DNA of 64,000 bases from Aplectana chamaeleonis (lineage: Eukaryota; Nematoda; Chromadorea; Rhabditida; Cosmocercidae). The notes beneath the pieces are model-generated. The model was not told the origin of the DNA. It worked only from the letters and a program-made list of their open reading frames with translations, and made no database searches. A program made the translations under genes and the position numbers. Shown one piece after another: positions 12,717 to 23,274 of this stretch; within the stretch, counting starts at the first letter, position 1; each line of letters starts with the position of its first letter. The stretch lies in NCBI GenBank assembly GCA_029168955.1, contig JAPDOI010001159.1:1-64000 (forward strand). Direction: 5' to 3'.

Positions 12717-12948
12717 CAAGAAAAAACGCGAATTTTAGCTAAGCTTCCGCCGATCTAACTTTGTTAATTTTCAATCGATTTGGCTCAAATTTTGTCAGCG
12801 GGTGTCTTCTATACTCTCTCACTTATATCCAGAAGGAAATCTCTAGAAAATTTGTTTTACAGGTTTTATTAACTACTTTACCAAAATCTAAGTGATCACA
12901 AGTGCCAGGCAAAACCAAACCTCTCCAGCCGCTTCGCGGCTGGAGCGA

Positions 12949-13276
12949 TTGAAGATCGTGAAAATCGATAGCAGGATTTCGAAGAGGGCGATATATTTAG
13001 AGATCATCAGCGAAAGGCTTACATGTGCTTGACAATTTGTCCGAGATATCGTTCACATAGATAAGGAATAGTAATGAACCCAAAACGCTACCCTGTGGTA
13101 CCCCGCTGGCGATTTGACATGGATGAGAGCAAAAGTTGCCAATGTTGACTTTGAAATCACGAGATGTCAGAAAGGACTTCAACCACTTCAAAATGTCTCC
13201 GCAAATGCCATACCCCTCGTGTTTGAGAAGCGATTTAGAATGACTGACCGTGTCAAAAGCTTTGGCATAGTCTATG
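12949..13276 (-). pseudogene. CR1-like LINE reverse transcriptase core (fragment 1)
   Basis: Minus-strand reading gives IDYAKAFDTVSHSK, then GVPQGSVLGSLLFLIYVND and KPFADDL, the palm-domain blocks of a CR1/Rex-type reverse transcriptase including the FADD catalytic site. A TAA directly after FADDL breaks the frame, probably from an AAA codon. The frame then continues through IYRPLRNPA to HDLQ, where the Helitron-like element begins. The 5' side is cut by a MITE. Confidence 0.85.
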
Positions 13277-13413
13277 TATCGTCCATCACTGGGTGAGGGA
13301 TCGCCGCGACGCTGCTTGGCGGGAAAAAATGCGCGCGAGAAAACCAAGGGAGGGTGGCTACTGATCGCGCAATTTTTCCCGCCAAGCAGCGTTTGCGGCG
13401 ATCCCTCATCCAG
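13277..13413. mobile_element. family P MITE, copy 3, truncated
   Basis: The TA and TCGTCCATCACTGG end lie at 13277-13292 next to the LINE codons for YIDYAKAFD. The opposite arm runs to CTCATCCAG at 13413 but lacks the final GTGATGGACGA. The LINE is not found beyond it, so a deletion removed both the MITE end and the LINE 5' part. Confidence 0.75.
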
Positions 13414-14656
13414 GGGCCGAATGCATCAACGCGAATCTCGGGGTTTGGGCAGGCGCGGGCATGCAGGGCAGCGAAATCGGTATGCTAAGCCGCCGGGGCA
13501 AGGGCAAAGGCAGTGCCCCCACCTGCCCCAGCTCGGAGGCTGGGGCAGCGGCTGCCCCGGCTGGGGCAAGAGTGATGAAACGTTGCAGAAATATGATACG
13601 ATGATGTAGTAACCAACATTTTTAGGACTTGCTGTCACTTTCCTCGACACAATATTTTTATTTAGCTTCTCGTAAACATTTTTTTGCCTAAAATTTTCAC
13701 ATCTAGAGAGAAATTATTCCATTCTCGATTGATTTCCTTCACTACTCCTCCCTTTTAGCATTAACTTGGGGTTTTTTTTAATTTCCAGCATACTGCTCCC
13801 ATCATCTTTATTCCGCGTTTTTTTGAACTTTGGCTTGCTGAACTATAATTTCACAGCACTGAAAAACCTTAGAAAGAAGGAAGTTTCACACAATTTTGTT
13901 TGGAAATCAATCCAAATTTTTTGGAGGAATTTGATTTCAATACATGTAAAAAAAGAATTTCGATACAAGTATAAGATTTTTAGCTCACCGTCGTGTTGAC
14001 AACTGTCGTCATGGTATTCGCCTTCAGCTCAAAAATTAAACTAAACTACATTTTCTGTTGGAATCGAATGAATTTTTCCTAATCGATGCTTTTTTTGAAT
14101 ATTAGTTGGTTAAAACCACTAAATCAAAAGCATGCTTGAGAAATTTTCTCGCACGTCGTGGAAAAAATCCTCGGCATTATTTGAAAAAAAAACTGAGCTC
14201 AATTACTGTAATAATCGGCCGTCAACGGCTTGCATCCTTCTTTACCTTCCTTTGTTTTGTGTTCTCCTTCTTACGTTTTAACAACGGGTGAATAGCTTGC
14301 AGTCCTTTTACTCCCAGTCAAAGAAAACAAGCGAGTGCGAAAAAAAATTTGGTCGCTGTATTAAGCTGAGAAAAGTACAAAATTATGTTAACAATGACTG
14401 CTTATCAGTTTCTTTACATTCTAAACTTCAACTTCAGATTTCGTGGAAAATGTCAGTGTGGAATCGTGAAACTTTATGTTATTCATATGTTTTTTTTTCA
14501 AGCTGTGACGAGCTGACGGGTGTCCCACTTTGGGGCCGTAGGGGACCGTTCCGAGCTCATTTTTCTTAGTTTTTCCAACGTTAGGGTTGCGCTAGGCCCC
14601 GCAGCTGCCGATCTCCACCAAAAAATCAGACATGGTTTTTATCGTGGACACTGCCT
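13414..14656. other. intergenic DNA, no gene seen
   Basis: 13430-13570 is GC-rich with repeated GGGGCA and GCCCC phrases, similar to the outer arms of the 2393-2705 element. 13600-14500 is AT-rich with only short frames. At 14636-14660 a solo terminus TATCGTGGACACTGCCTTTAA of the TTAA MITE family abuts the next element. Confidence 0.5.
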
Positions 14657-15450
14657 TTAAAGGCAGCAGACACGCTCAAAAAATGTATCAATTTTATGTC
14701 ATAAATCGAAGGTTTGAAGCTAGTAGTTTGGAAAACTATCAAAAAACCGAAGCAAACTGTAACCTATCGTGGGAGATATTTTGAGCGCAAAGGGGGCTTC
14801 TCCAAAATTGGTGGGCATGAGCAACCCTGCGATCTCGAAATCAACGTTCAGAGTAACTGAGGGAATTCGCTTTTTTCCATTCGAAAGAGCACAAAAAGCT
14901 CGTGTATACACCAGAAAACGGTTTGGAATGGTTTCTGGACACTTGAGAAAAGGAGAAACCCACGTCACTTCGGTCGAAAAACTGTTAAAGGCATCGTACG
15001 CGCAGAAAACCGTATATCATTTTTTCATGTTTTTGTGTGCCTTGGCCTCTCTAGTGAACGAAATGTCGAAGGGGCCCATGAAAAACCTTCATTTGTAAAG
15101 AAAAGTCAATCGGAACACATTGTAAATACGAATTTGAATTTCGCGCCAAAATCCTTTTTGAAGTTTTTCTGCTTCTGGAGGCCTCGTCGCTGTCATTTTC
15201 AGAGTTTTTCTGCATGTGGAAATCGTGCCGCAACTATTTTTCATGTTGTCTTACGGTCGCACCAACACTCTAGGAAAAAGTGCCAGATGACTGGTGAGAA
15301 ATGGTGGGAAATCTTCATCTTTGACGCCTTCCAACCTCATTGCCCAACGTTTTTGACGCGCCAAAGTTTACCAGTGTGGTCTACCGGGCTCAATCATGAA
15401 ATTGAGCCTGAAAAATGAAAATTGATTTCCAGCGCGAACGATGCCTTTAA
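14657..15450. mobile_element. TTAA-flanked element, CAGCAGACACG-end type
   Basis: The left end is TTAAAGGCAGCAGACACGCT and the right end GCGCGAACGATGCCTTTAA is an imperfect inverse, with TTAA at both edges. The same left end recurs at 60880 and a diverged one at 31728. There is no transposase-like protein in the 794 bp. The pairing of these two ends is plausible rather than certain. Confidence 0.5.
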
Positions 15451-15789
15451 TCTCCTTTTCTATTTTCAGTTAGCGTTCACGATATCGGAGGAGCACTTCC
15501 CGTTCAGCAAGGGAGCTTATTGATTGGCAGGGTGCTGGAAATGGATGCACCTAGCTGCTATTCAAATTTGGTGATGAAAGCTCAATTTTAGCGGCACGTC
15601 AATGTTGAGGTCAAAGAAAGGCAAACAAATGTGAATATGTTATTTAATACATGTTAATATTCATAACATGTTATTTGAATACCACTCAAAGTTCACTCAT
15701 CTTCAACAATGAACTAATGAAAATCAAAACTGTTACTGATAGGCTTCCGCCCCAGATTCTGCCCCCTTTTCGAGACGGTTTTAGATTCA

Positions 15790-16215
15790 AGCTATACGAA
15801 TACGACGAGGAAGTACTTGGTGTGAGTGGTGAACGCCGCATGGTGTGAGTAGGATATCAGGAGTGCACTGGATGCCGTAGGAGTACGGGAACACGGTGAG
15901 AGTGCCGGGACGTCGCGTAACGTGTTTGGGACCCACGTGGGAGTGCGCCGGACGCCGTAGAAAGTGTACGGGAGCCAGGTGGGATTGCGCCAGACGCTGT
16001 GGCAAATGTGCGGGACCATAGTGAAAGTACGCAGGACGCTGTAGAAGGTGTGCGGGGCACAGGTGGGAGTGCACAGGACGCTGTAGAAAGTGTATGGGAT
16101 CCATATGGTAGTGCGTCTGACGCTCTAGAAAGTGTATGGAACCAAAGCGATTGTGTGCCGGACGCCGCAGAAAGTGTGCGGGACTGAGGTGGACTTGCGC
16201 CAGAGGCCGTAGAAC
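15790..16215 (-). repeat. 42-bp tandem repeat family B, about 10 degenerate units
   Basis: The unit is GTGCGCCGGACGCCGTAGAA then AGTGTGCGGGACCCAAGTGG GA, 42 bp, with 10-25% divergence. It is the same family that forms the arms of the 39.3-43.4 kb foldback element, and it also occurs at 25555 and 59500. Open frames on both strands are periodicity artefacts. Confidence 0.8.
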
Positions 16216-16387
16216 TTGTATAACCCTCACATTTTTTAAGGAAAAACGGAGATTTACTGAGATTTGCGCTCCACTTCAAAATTTTATTTTAAACAATGTA
16301 AACTCAGAGCGATGTTAGATCGTTCGAAAATTCCTAAGGCGTAAATAAAGAAAGAAAGTGAACTTTTGAGAAAAATAATTGAAATTT

Positions 16388-17497
16388 CCAAAAGCTCAGC
16401 TTCCTGGCAAAATTAACGATTTGGCACATTGCCGAGAAATTATAAGTTGTAGATCGAAAAAAGTGTCTTGAAATATTTGAAAAAGTAATTTGACGCAGAA
16501 TAACCTAAAGTAATTGAAAAACTGGGAAATGTTGTTAAATGACTAAAATAGGATTTGGCGATCAATAAGAGACCAACTAAAGATAAGTAATAAAAGACGA
16601 GGGATACGATTTTGCAAGCCTCTCCGTTAAACTTATCGAAGCAAAATCAAGCGTGCAACGAAAACCGTAAAACATTTTATTGAAGCTTTGATACGGCACT
16701 CAGCATAGGTCAAGCTAGGTGAACGTAAGTAACCCTTAAAGGCCCTGAACACCCAGAAATTTATTTTTCCGTTTTTATGCTTATATTGGAGAAAATCGTA
16801 CGCTGACCTTAGTAGTATCTTTGGAATCGTTCATGATCCCCTACAAAAGGAGTTATGGCTCCTCAAATAAGCCTATTATTTGAGGGCGGAAAATTGGTGG
16901 ACGAGTTGTCTTAGGCTTGTATTTATTTCATTCGCAGCCGTTGCGCGAGAGCGAGTCAGGATAAGGACTAATACCGGTAATGGACTGAAGAACGTAGGCT
17001 CGGTTGAAATTCATCCATCCATCCAGCCGATATCGAGGTCTAAAATCCGGAAGGGGTAAAGAGTGAAGAGGGGCCTGTGGTGGTGGCTTATATCTCGCTT
17101 ATTTGGAGGAATCGGGATCTCGCACTTTGCACGTGTTATACCGGAGGGGTCGACTACACAAACAAATGAAAATCACAGAATTCATGTCTGAGGGTGTATT
17201 GTGCCTTTAAATCCGGTGCGCTCCTGATTTTGCTTCGATAAGTTTGAAGGAGTGACTTGCAATTAGTATTCCTTGTCTAGCGCTACTTATCGTTAGTTGG
17301 TCTCCGATTGATCGCCAAATCCTAATATAGTCATTTGACTACATTTCCCAGTGTTTTCGTTACTTTAAGTTATTTTGCGCCAAATCAATATTTCTAATAT
17401 TTCGAGACATTTTTCGATTTACAACTTATAGATTCTCGGAAATGTGCCAAATCGTTAACTTTGCCAGGAAGCTAAACTTTCAGGAATAGAGTGCCGC
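16388..17497. mobile_element. long-TIR element with about 285-bp arms
   Basis: The left arm (16388-16675) and right arm (17218-17497) are inverted copies at roughly 80% identity, sharing CTTCCTGGCAAA, AACGATTTGGCACA, GGATTTGGCGATCAAT and CTTATCGAAGCAAAATCA. The spacer is occupied by a TTAA-flanked MITE. A diverged single arm lies at 23555-23770. Confidence 0.75.
16736..17210. mobile_element. TTAA-flanked MITE nested in the long-TIR element
   Basis: TTAAAGGCCCTGAACACCC at the left and GGGTGTATTGTGCCTTTAA at the right are imperfect inverted ends with TTAA on both sides. The interior shares the phrases GGAGTTATGGC and GTGGACGAGTTGTC with the element at 18467. Confidence 0.7.
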
Positions 17498-17919
17498 ATT
17501 TAGTCCAACAAGGCTGATCCTGGAGTGCCGGCCAAGACTGTTCACACGACGCCATGGAAGGAAAGATGGTCTTTCCATGGAAAAAATTGCTCCCCATATG
17601 TAGCTACGAATTGTAAATGGAAATTGCCTCCACGCCGCTGTGTTTTACATTTAGCCACGGGAATGTTCTTGGATCGCATCCTTGGATAGTGAGTCCTTTT
17701 CGGGAAGGAATATTTTATGGGAGGGGGGAGGAGAGCGTATGTAATACGATTTCCGATGGGGGTGACTCCCGAGCGGTGACGTCGGTGCTTCAGGGCAGTG
17801 ACGACAGCGGTCGAAAAATTGTCGAACAAAGTTTTTTCAATTTTCGTTCGTTCGAGATCCGATTTTTCGACTTTTTTCTTAAAGTTCTTCGATTTTCAAG
17901 ACGCTTCTTGAACCTTATG

Positions 17920-18354
17920 TTAAAGGCAGTGTCCACGATTAAAATCGTTTTCGAGTTTTCACCAGAAAACGAAGGTTTAATGTCTGATTGTTCCATCAGT
18001 GGAGAAAGAAACATGAAAAACTCTGCGTTACATCTAGAATTAGCTCTTCTTCTTGAAAGCCACATTTCCAAGGTGGATGAGTTGCGCGGGCATGGGCCTG
18101 AAATAGACAGCGTGTGCAGATGCGCCCCAATGCTAAAACTCAGCCGTGCTCGCACTCCAATGCTAAGCGGGCAGAACTCTTCCTCGGAAAACTCGGCCGC
18201 GGAAGGGCTAGCGCGAGCGGACTTCGGAGCCGTATGGAGCTCTTTCGGGCTCGTTTTCGTGCGTTCTTTCGCCTCTACTGCTCCAATGAGACCCTGGCCT
18301 TATGATTTCCAGCGGAAAACTGAAGATGAAATTTATCGTGGACACTGCCTTTAA
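17920..18354. mobile_element. TTAA-flanked MITE, CAGTGTCCACGAT ends
   Basis: The inverted ends TTAAAGGCAGTGTCCACGAT and ATCGTGGACACTGCCTTTAA are exact complements flanked by TTAA, a piggyBac-like target. At 435 bp it carries no transposase. The long frame crossing it (17617-18354) ends exactly at the MITE terminus and is not a gene. Confidence 0.85.
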
Positions 18355-18466
18355 GCTGCTTCATTGATTCTCGGGCTCAATCGCCGTGGGTATGACCGAA
18401 CAGCTCGCCTTTTCGAATAAGTTGTGCTTGGGACCGGGGAGTATACGTAACTTCCTTCTCGCTCAC

Positions 18467-18940
18467 TTAAAAGCAGTGTTCACGATAGAAGTCGTTTTTC
18501 TGTTCTCCTGCCTATCTTGAAAACGGTCCCATGCTGATTTCAATAATGTCCCTGGAATCGTACAAAGCCCCCTGAAAACGGAGTTATGGCCCCTCAAAGT
18601 TCAGCTAGGAAGCATTGTGGACGAGTTGTCCGAGGCTTGTAACTCCCGTTTTTTGCAGCCGATGTGTACGAGCTGACCTGAGTAAAGAGAGACGTTGAGA
18701 ATGAAGGGAAGAACGGGGCTTTTCATCGAAAACCATCGCTCATTCAACCACGAATTCAGGGAAACTGTTATAGGACGTGGGCGGAGTGGCCCAATGGGTT
18801 GGCTGGCCCACGAAATTTTCACCCACTTACCGGCCGTTTTTCGTCGCACTTCCGTTCTTAATTTTCTTAGAGGGACTTAAAGCTTATGTTTTAGCCAGAA
18901 AAAAAACGCGCAACTTTTTCTTCGTGAACACTGCCTTTAA
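18467..18940. mobile_element. TTAA-flanked MITE, CAGTGTTCACGAT ends
   Basis: Left TTAAAAGCAGTGTTCACGAT and right TCGTGAACACTGCCTTTAA are inverted. The right TTAA (18937-18940) is also the left TTAA of the next element, so two elements sit end to end sharing one target site. Confidence 0.85.
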
Positions 18941-19492
18941 AGGCAGTGGTCGCGATCAAATATGCTTGTCGTCTTTGTCTCTCTAAACCCTTTTCTGGGT
19001 CTTGAGTAGTAGGACCTATAAGAATAAATCGCGCAAAAACCATTGTTTTGGGCAAAATTTGAAGCCTGAACTTTCTTGTATTTTGATGGTGGACGAGCCC
19101 ACTCCACATCATCGGCATCGATGACCTCTTATATCAAGAACATAAGCTGGCTTGAAATTGAATTTCAATCAATGCAGCTTCGGATTTATGTACACATCTA
19201 GTCAAAAACATTGACTGAAGTGCTTGCTTTCATTGTTCAACTGTTTTATTAGGTAAATTTGCATTTATTTCGTCCTCTGAATGTCGATGATTTTTGACTG
19301 CTCGGCATGAGACTGCGATCTAATTCGTCATCGCTGTGCACGTGTGCACGAACTGGCTGCTTTGGGCCTTAGAAACTCTAATTCTAGCCCGTTTCTCACC
19401 GCTCTACCTTTATAGTTTTTCAGCTGTTTTTTATCTAAGCTGATTTTTGTAGTTTTTTCTATAACTTTTTTCATCGTGACCACTGCCTTTAA
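18937..19492. mobile_element. TTAA-flanked MITE, CAGTGGTCGCGAT ends
   Basis: Ends TTAAAGGCAGTGGTCGCGAT and ATCGTGACCACTGCCTTTAA. The interior (ATATGCTTGTC, CATCATCGGCATCGATGACC) matches the elements at 46299 and 48614 in opposite orientation, giving a family of about 555-580 bp. Confidence 0.85.
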
Positions 19493-19499
19493 GTCCGGG

Positions 19500-19690
19500 C
19501 GGAGCAAGCTTGGTTCCGAATAATATTCATTCCAAATACCCGACTTTTCAACTACAGTCGGATATTGTACTTTTCGAATATTCGACTTTTCGATTCTAGT
19601 CGGATATCACACCTTTTCGAATACTCGACTTTTTGAATAAAAAGTCCACTTTTTCATTTGACTGAGTCGAATACTCATCCGATTATTCGA
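19500..19690 (+). repeat. AT-rich 42-43 bp tandem repeat (family D)
   Basis: Successive units begin CGACTTTTC and end in TTTTCGAATA-TT/CT, each containing AGTCGGATAT. The first measures 42 bp and the second 43 bp; flanking units are degenerate. Composition resembles family C at 36.6 kb but the unit differs. Confidence 0.6.
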
Positions 19691-19701
19691 TTCAGAGAGG
19701 G

Positions 19702-19984
19702 TACTGTGCTTATCTGGGCCAAATTCCGGTCCGCAATTTCGTCTCGTCACGCTTTGCGGCCACAAGCGCTCGAGTCAGTCGGGTTTCCAGCGCCAGAGCC
19801 GACTCAATGTGGCTTTTTTATACAATTTTCTCCAATTGTTCTTAGTTTCCAGTTTCCAAAACCCACCTAGAGTCTGCAGATCGGCGGCTGCGGCGCTAGA
19901 AGCTCTTCTGACTCGGGAGCGTGCGGCCGCAAAGCGTGTCGAGACGCAATTGCGTACCGGAATTTGGCCCAGATAAGCACAGTA
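19702..19984. mobile_element. TA-flanked MITE, family M (CTGTGCTTATCTGGGCC), copy 1
   Basis: Inverted ends start TACTGTGCTTATCTGGGCC and continue through CGTCTCGACACGCTTTGCGG for about 60 bp, with TA at both edges. Other copies at 51667, 53921 and 56354 flank a tandem duplication. Confidence 0.85.
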
Positions 19985-20266
19985 TACTATACATATCTTC
20001 CACTCGAATGCTCGCGAAATCAAACACGTGTGGAAATTTCATCCTCTGACTGAGCGTTTTGAATATAGCGCCAAGTCCAGTTTTAGAAAAAACCGAACTT
20101 CGGAGCAGTTGGAAAAAAAAATTCCAAGAGTTCTCACGAATTTTGGATTAAAACCCAAAATTTCGAACAAAATCAGAAATTTTGAACGCCTTTCGAAAAA
20201 TCGAAATTTCGATTAGTTTCGAGATTCGTTTGTTCGACCTCCTAGTTTTCGGAACTTTTTCCAAAC

Positions 20267-20507
20267 TACAGTTGACCGAAATGTTAAAAGGACATGGTGC
20301 GGTTGCGCACACGCACTAAAACTACGGTAGAATCTGGCACTTCGCCAGATTTCGTCATCGATCGGCGCCACAGCTGATATTCTCGTGAGCAGAGAGACGA
20401 CGGTTAGCGCCGATCGATGACAAAATCGGGAAAAGTGCCAGATTCTACCGTAATTTGGTGCGAGTCCGCAACCGCACCATGTCCTTTTAACATTGCGGTC
20501 AACTGTA
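20267..20507. mobile_element. mariner-like MITE (TACAGTTGACCG ends)
   Basis: The TA-flanked ends CAGTTGACCGAAATGTTAAA and its near complement form arms of about 110 bp containing ACATGGTGCGGTTGCG. The CAGT start with TA target is typical of Tc1/mariner MITEs. Confidence 0.8.
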
Positions 20508-20529
20508 GTTCGTTCGGAATTGTTTCGAC

Positions 20530-20745
20530 AACAATTTTTTTCATTTCTCATTTGTTTGAAACTATTTTGAACAAAAGTTTTCGGTTTTCGTTCGTTTGAA
20601 GTTTTTTAAAAGCTTTTTATTTCTATTTTTGGTTTGTTCGAAATTTTTCGAACGAGTTTTTTCTTCACTCGTTCTAGAATGTTTCGAACGGAAAATTTCC
20701 AATTTTCGTTCGTTCGAATTTTTTTTGGAATTGCTCAACTGCACA
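20530..20745. repeat. degenerate TTTTCGTTCGTTCGAA simple-repeat tract
   Basis: AT-rich DNA made of recurring TTCGTTCG and TTCGAAC phrases, also found at 17820-17910 and 50770-50935. Basic, low-complexity reading frames across it are not genes. Confidence 0.6.
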
Positions 20746-21007
20746 ATAGCTCAGACAAAAACCAGCTCCGCGCCCAGCTGAAAAGCCAGCGTCGCCAGCG
20801 GCATAACGTCCGCTGAGCCCAAAATCCGAAGTTTTATCGCCCCTGAGCTTTTTTTCCAAAAATGTACGCACGCACGGGTGCGCGACGCGGCTGGAACACC
20901 GACACACGACGCGGCCGCACGCCAACACGCGACGGCCAGTGTACAGGGAAACCAACTGCGGCCGCCAGCGGTTGAGCGGGACCTCCAGCGTCCAGGCGGC
21001 GCCAAGT

Positions 21008-21033
21008 ACCGCAAACTTGGGTAATTCAACAGA
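21008..21033 (-). other. SL1-like sequence followed by GGTA
   Basis: The minus strand reads GTTGAATTACCCAAGTTTGC then GGTAC. Against the nematode SL1 leader this matches 19 of 22 positions, including the 15-mer AATTACCCAAGTTTG, and the following GGTA matches the start of the SL RNA splice donor. No Sm site of the AATTTTGGAA type follows within 80 nt, and the DNA downstream is GC-rich. It may be a relic or a retrocopy of a trans-spliced end, not a working SL RNA gene. Confidence 0.35.
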
Positions 21034-21049
21034 CAGCATTGCAGTCATC

Positions 21050-22169
21050 CGAGTTCCGGCTCAGAAGCACGTCGTATGCCTCCCTTGGAAACTAACGTCT
21101 TGGGCGTCGAGCCTTTTTTTTTTGGGGGGGGGGGGCACGCTTCGCCCGTGATAAGCATCATACCCCCCACCCACTTATCCCCGCTATAGGCACGCTTGTG
21201 TGTCAGGAGGGCGAGCATTAGCTTATCGCGTCTCTGGGAAATCGGGCGGTTCAGAGTGGGCGTCGAGCTCCTTTTTGTCTATGAGAGAATTACATACCAC
21301 TCTGGCCTTCCTGAAACTTCCTAAAAAAGTACAGTGAAACGGAAAAATTTCCTGCCATAAAAAACGTTTTATAGCTATACGAACACCCCAAAAATTGCCA
21401 TTTCTAAGAAAACTAATTTCATTGCCATATCACCACTATTTTTCACATTCTACTTGTACGCCTAAAATTAGGGTGGCGCTAAAGTTTCCGTTTCCTCAGC
21501 CCAACATCATCTAATTTCAAGCTTTTTGTAAAACGCGGTACCGTTTCGAGACCATTGTTTTATTTTTTATCGTGCGTTCTGTAAGAAATCGCCTGGATTC
21601 TACCGAGAACCTGTCGAGAGTCCGCCGCCAAGGTGCTGGACCGGAGCCGAAGAGGCAGGTTCAAAGCAGATTCGCGGCAGGATCAAGGGATTTTCTAGAT
21701 TCAGACGAGATCCCGATCCTTCAATCAGGCGAAAATACGGCAACTTCGGGATTCTGCTGCGATCTTGCCACTGCATAACAAAATTAGAACCATCACCCCT
21801 TTCCGATTGGTCGCTTTGTTGTCCGACGCGTTATAGACTAAGCCCATTTTCAGAGAAAAGAAAACAAGTTACTCGTAACATTGAAGTCCGAAAACAAGTT
21901 ACAGTGCGGTTGGCTGCCAAGGGTAAAAAGCCGTTTTCTGCGGCGTCCGGTTCAGGAACGGTTTACCGTGTTTAACGAGACTTTTGAGGCAGCCGTGCGA
22001 TTCTGCCAAAGAAGTTTGAAGAAATTTCGAAAAATTTGAAAGTTTTTCGAGAAATTGAACTGAAAGGATGACGAGTCTTCAGAAGCTCATAAACATTTTC
22101 AAAGCAACGGCTTATGATCGGAGAAATTTGTAAGTGATACAAAACATGCAGTATACCGTGTGTAAAAGT
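21050..22169. other. intergenic DNA, no gene seen
   Basis: Contains a T9-G12 homopolymer junction at about 21116-21136 and otherwise single-copy DNA. No exon could be supported on either strand. Confidence 0.5.
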
Positions 22170-22605
22170 ACTGGTCCAACGGGCATTTTTGGAAGAATTT
22201 GAAAAACTAGTATTTTTTTCGGAAATTTACTGTCTATTTGAAGACCCTAACAAATTCACTTCTTTGTTTTGATTGATGCTTTCTTTAGAGCAAGGCAGGT
22301 CACACTACCAGTGAGTTATCTGATCATTTTTGATTGCTGATTTCCAAATTATCATTTACTCAACATTGTTCCGCGAGACGTGACCAGTTTTTATCGAGTT
22401 CTCGAGTGTATAGCTCCTATAAAAAAGATTTTCCGAAGAAGTTAGCTATGAAAAAGTCTATGTGGGCATCAGTAAAAAATAGCAGAATATAAGAAACGCG
22501 AAAACGAGAAAAATTTTTTTTTGAAATTCCGCATTTTCGTTTTTTTTTCTGTTGCGTTTCAGAAAAAATACTAGTTTTTCAATTTTTTTCAAAAATGCCC
22601 GTTTG
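22170..22605. mobile_element. 435-bp TIR element (CTGGTCCAACGGGC ends)
   Basis: CTGGTCCAACGGGCATTTTT on the left and its inverse near 22550-22605 share arms of about 50 bp including GAAAAACTAGTATTTTTT. No coding capacity. Confidence 0.7.
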
Positions 22606-23274
22606 ACCAGAAAATTTGCCGGTGTATTCATGGTTGTGCATAAAAGTCATTTGAATCAATATTATAACATCTCAACCAGCACAGGCCTGTCTGAGCCCAA
22701 AATAGATTTCAATCGGGCTCTGGCTTTGCGACTTATTTGGAGTCATTTAAGTTACATGTAACATGTCGATACAGCGCGCAGAGAGCTTCTGGTATGTCAC
22801 ATATAGCTTAAACGGTACAAGAAAAGTCGCAAGTAACTTAAATCAGTCAAGAAGGCGCTTACAAGGGGAGCACACGAAAAATAAAAATAAATCAATAAAA
22901 AGTGTTCAGCGTACGCTATATTATTTTTTCGACAGCACTGATTTTTCATACATTTTGGGCTATAAATAGTTTTCAGCACGATTTTTAAAACCCAACATTT
23001 GGCCAGAGTGATAAGTATACACGCCCAAAAAGTGCAGATCATTAGCGCGGATAAAATCCGGCCTTTGGCTCCAAGGGCAGTCCTGTTACGAATCGCGGTA
23101 CAGGTTTTTTCTGTTTTTTGAAAAATCTTGCCTTTTTTTCACAGAAAAAAATGGTCAAAAATGGGCAGAAAACAGAAAATTTCGCACATCCCTACAGGCC
23201 ACCCATGGTGAATAGATTAATATAATTTACATGTAACATATCCTCTGGTTTCAAGCCAAATTTACCATGTTAAC

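Larger units (their letters stand above)
7133..12948 (-). mobile_element. Helitron-like element carrying the 42-bp satellite
   Basis: Read on the minus strand, the element begins with TC at 12948-12947 directly after a host A, and ends in CTAG (completed by C at 6540 once the TA MITE is removed) directly before a host T. A perfect hairpin GATATTAC-TTC-GTAATATC (7152-7170) lies about 18 nt before CTAG. These are the canonical Helitron signals: 5' TC, 3' hairpin, CTRR, insertion between A and T without duplication. Removing it joins the LINE codons HDLQ and CNLNRLADW in frame. A GCCGCGAAGCGGC palindrome follows the 5' TC. No Rep/helicase frame, so it is non-autonomous. Confidence 0.75.
4123..13276 (-). 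mobile_element. CR1-like LINE copy, 5'-truncated, split by nested insertions
   Basis: One non-LTR retrotransposon copy read on the minus strand. It runs from the RT core at 13276-12949, through 6539-6305 and 5199-4633, to a 3' UTR ending in an ATTG microsatellite at about 4123-4137, typical of CR1/L2 elements. The three coding pieces are collinear and follow the CR1 order: AKAFDTV and GVPQGSVLG, FADD, LADWSNQWQL, LLEYC.QVWSP, WNKLP. Insertions account for about 7.6 kb of the 9.1 kb span. Removing each at its target duplication joins the pieces in frame. The copy is dead: stop after FADDL, 5' truncation by a MITE at 13277. Confidence 0.85.

Noticed and set aside
7283..12742. Many overlapping long frames encoding 14-residue repeats (MSCKVHRASDDVIR, MTSSDALCTLHDTL)
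   Set aside because: They arise in several frames on both strands from a 42-bp unit; no promoter, start context or splice structure singles one out.
17617..18354. 245-codon plus-strand frame
   Set aside because: It runs through unique DNA and across a TTAA MITE, ending in its terminal repeat; no domain or codon pattern supports a gene.
21008..21033. Functional SL RNA gene
   Set aside because: Only the leader and GGTA match; no Sm-binding site or SL RNA stem-loops follow.
23100..23205. Third hAT-type terminus (CGCACATCCCT after CAGAAAA repeats), also at 36440-36475
   Set aside because: An opposite CAGGGATGTGCG-type end could not be identified for either, so boundaries are unsupported.
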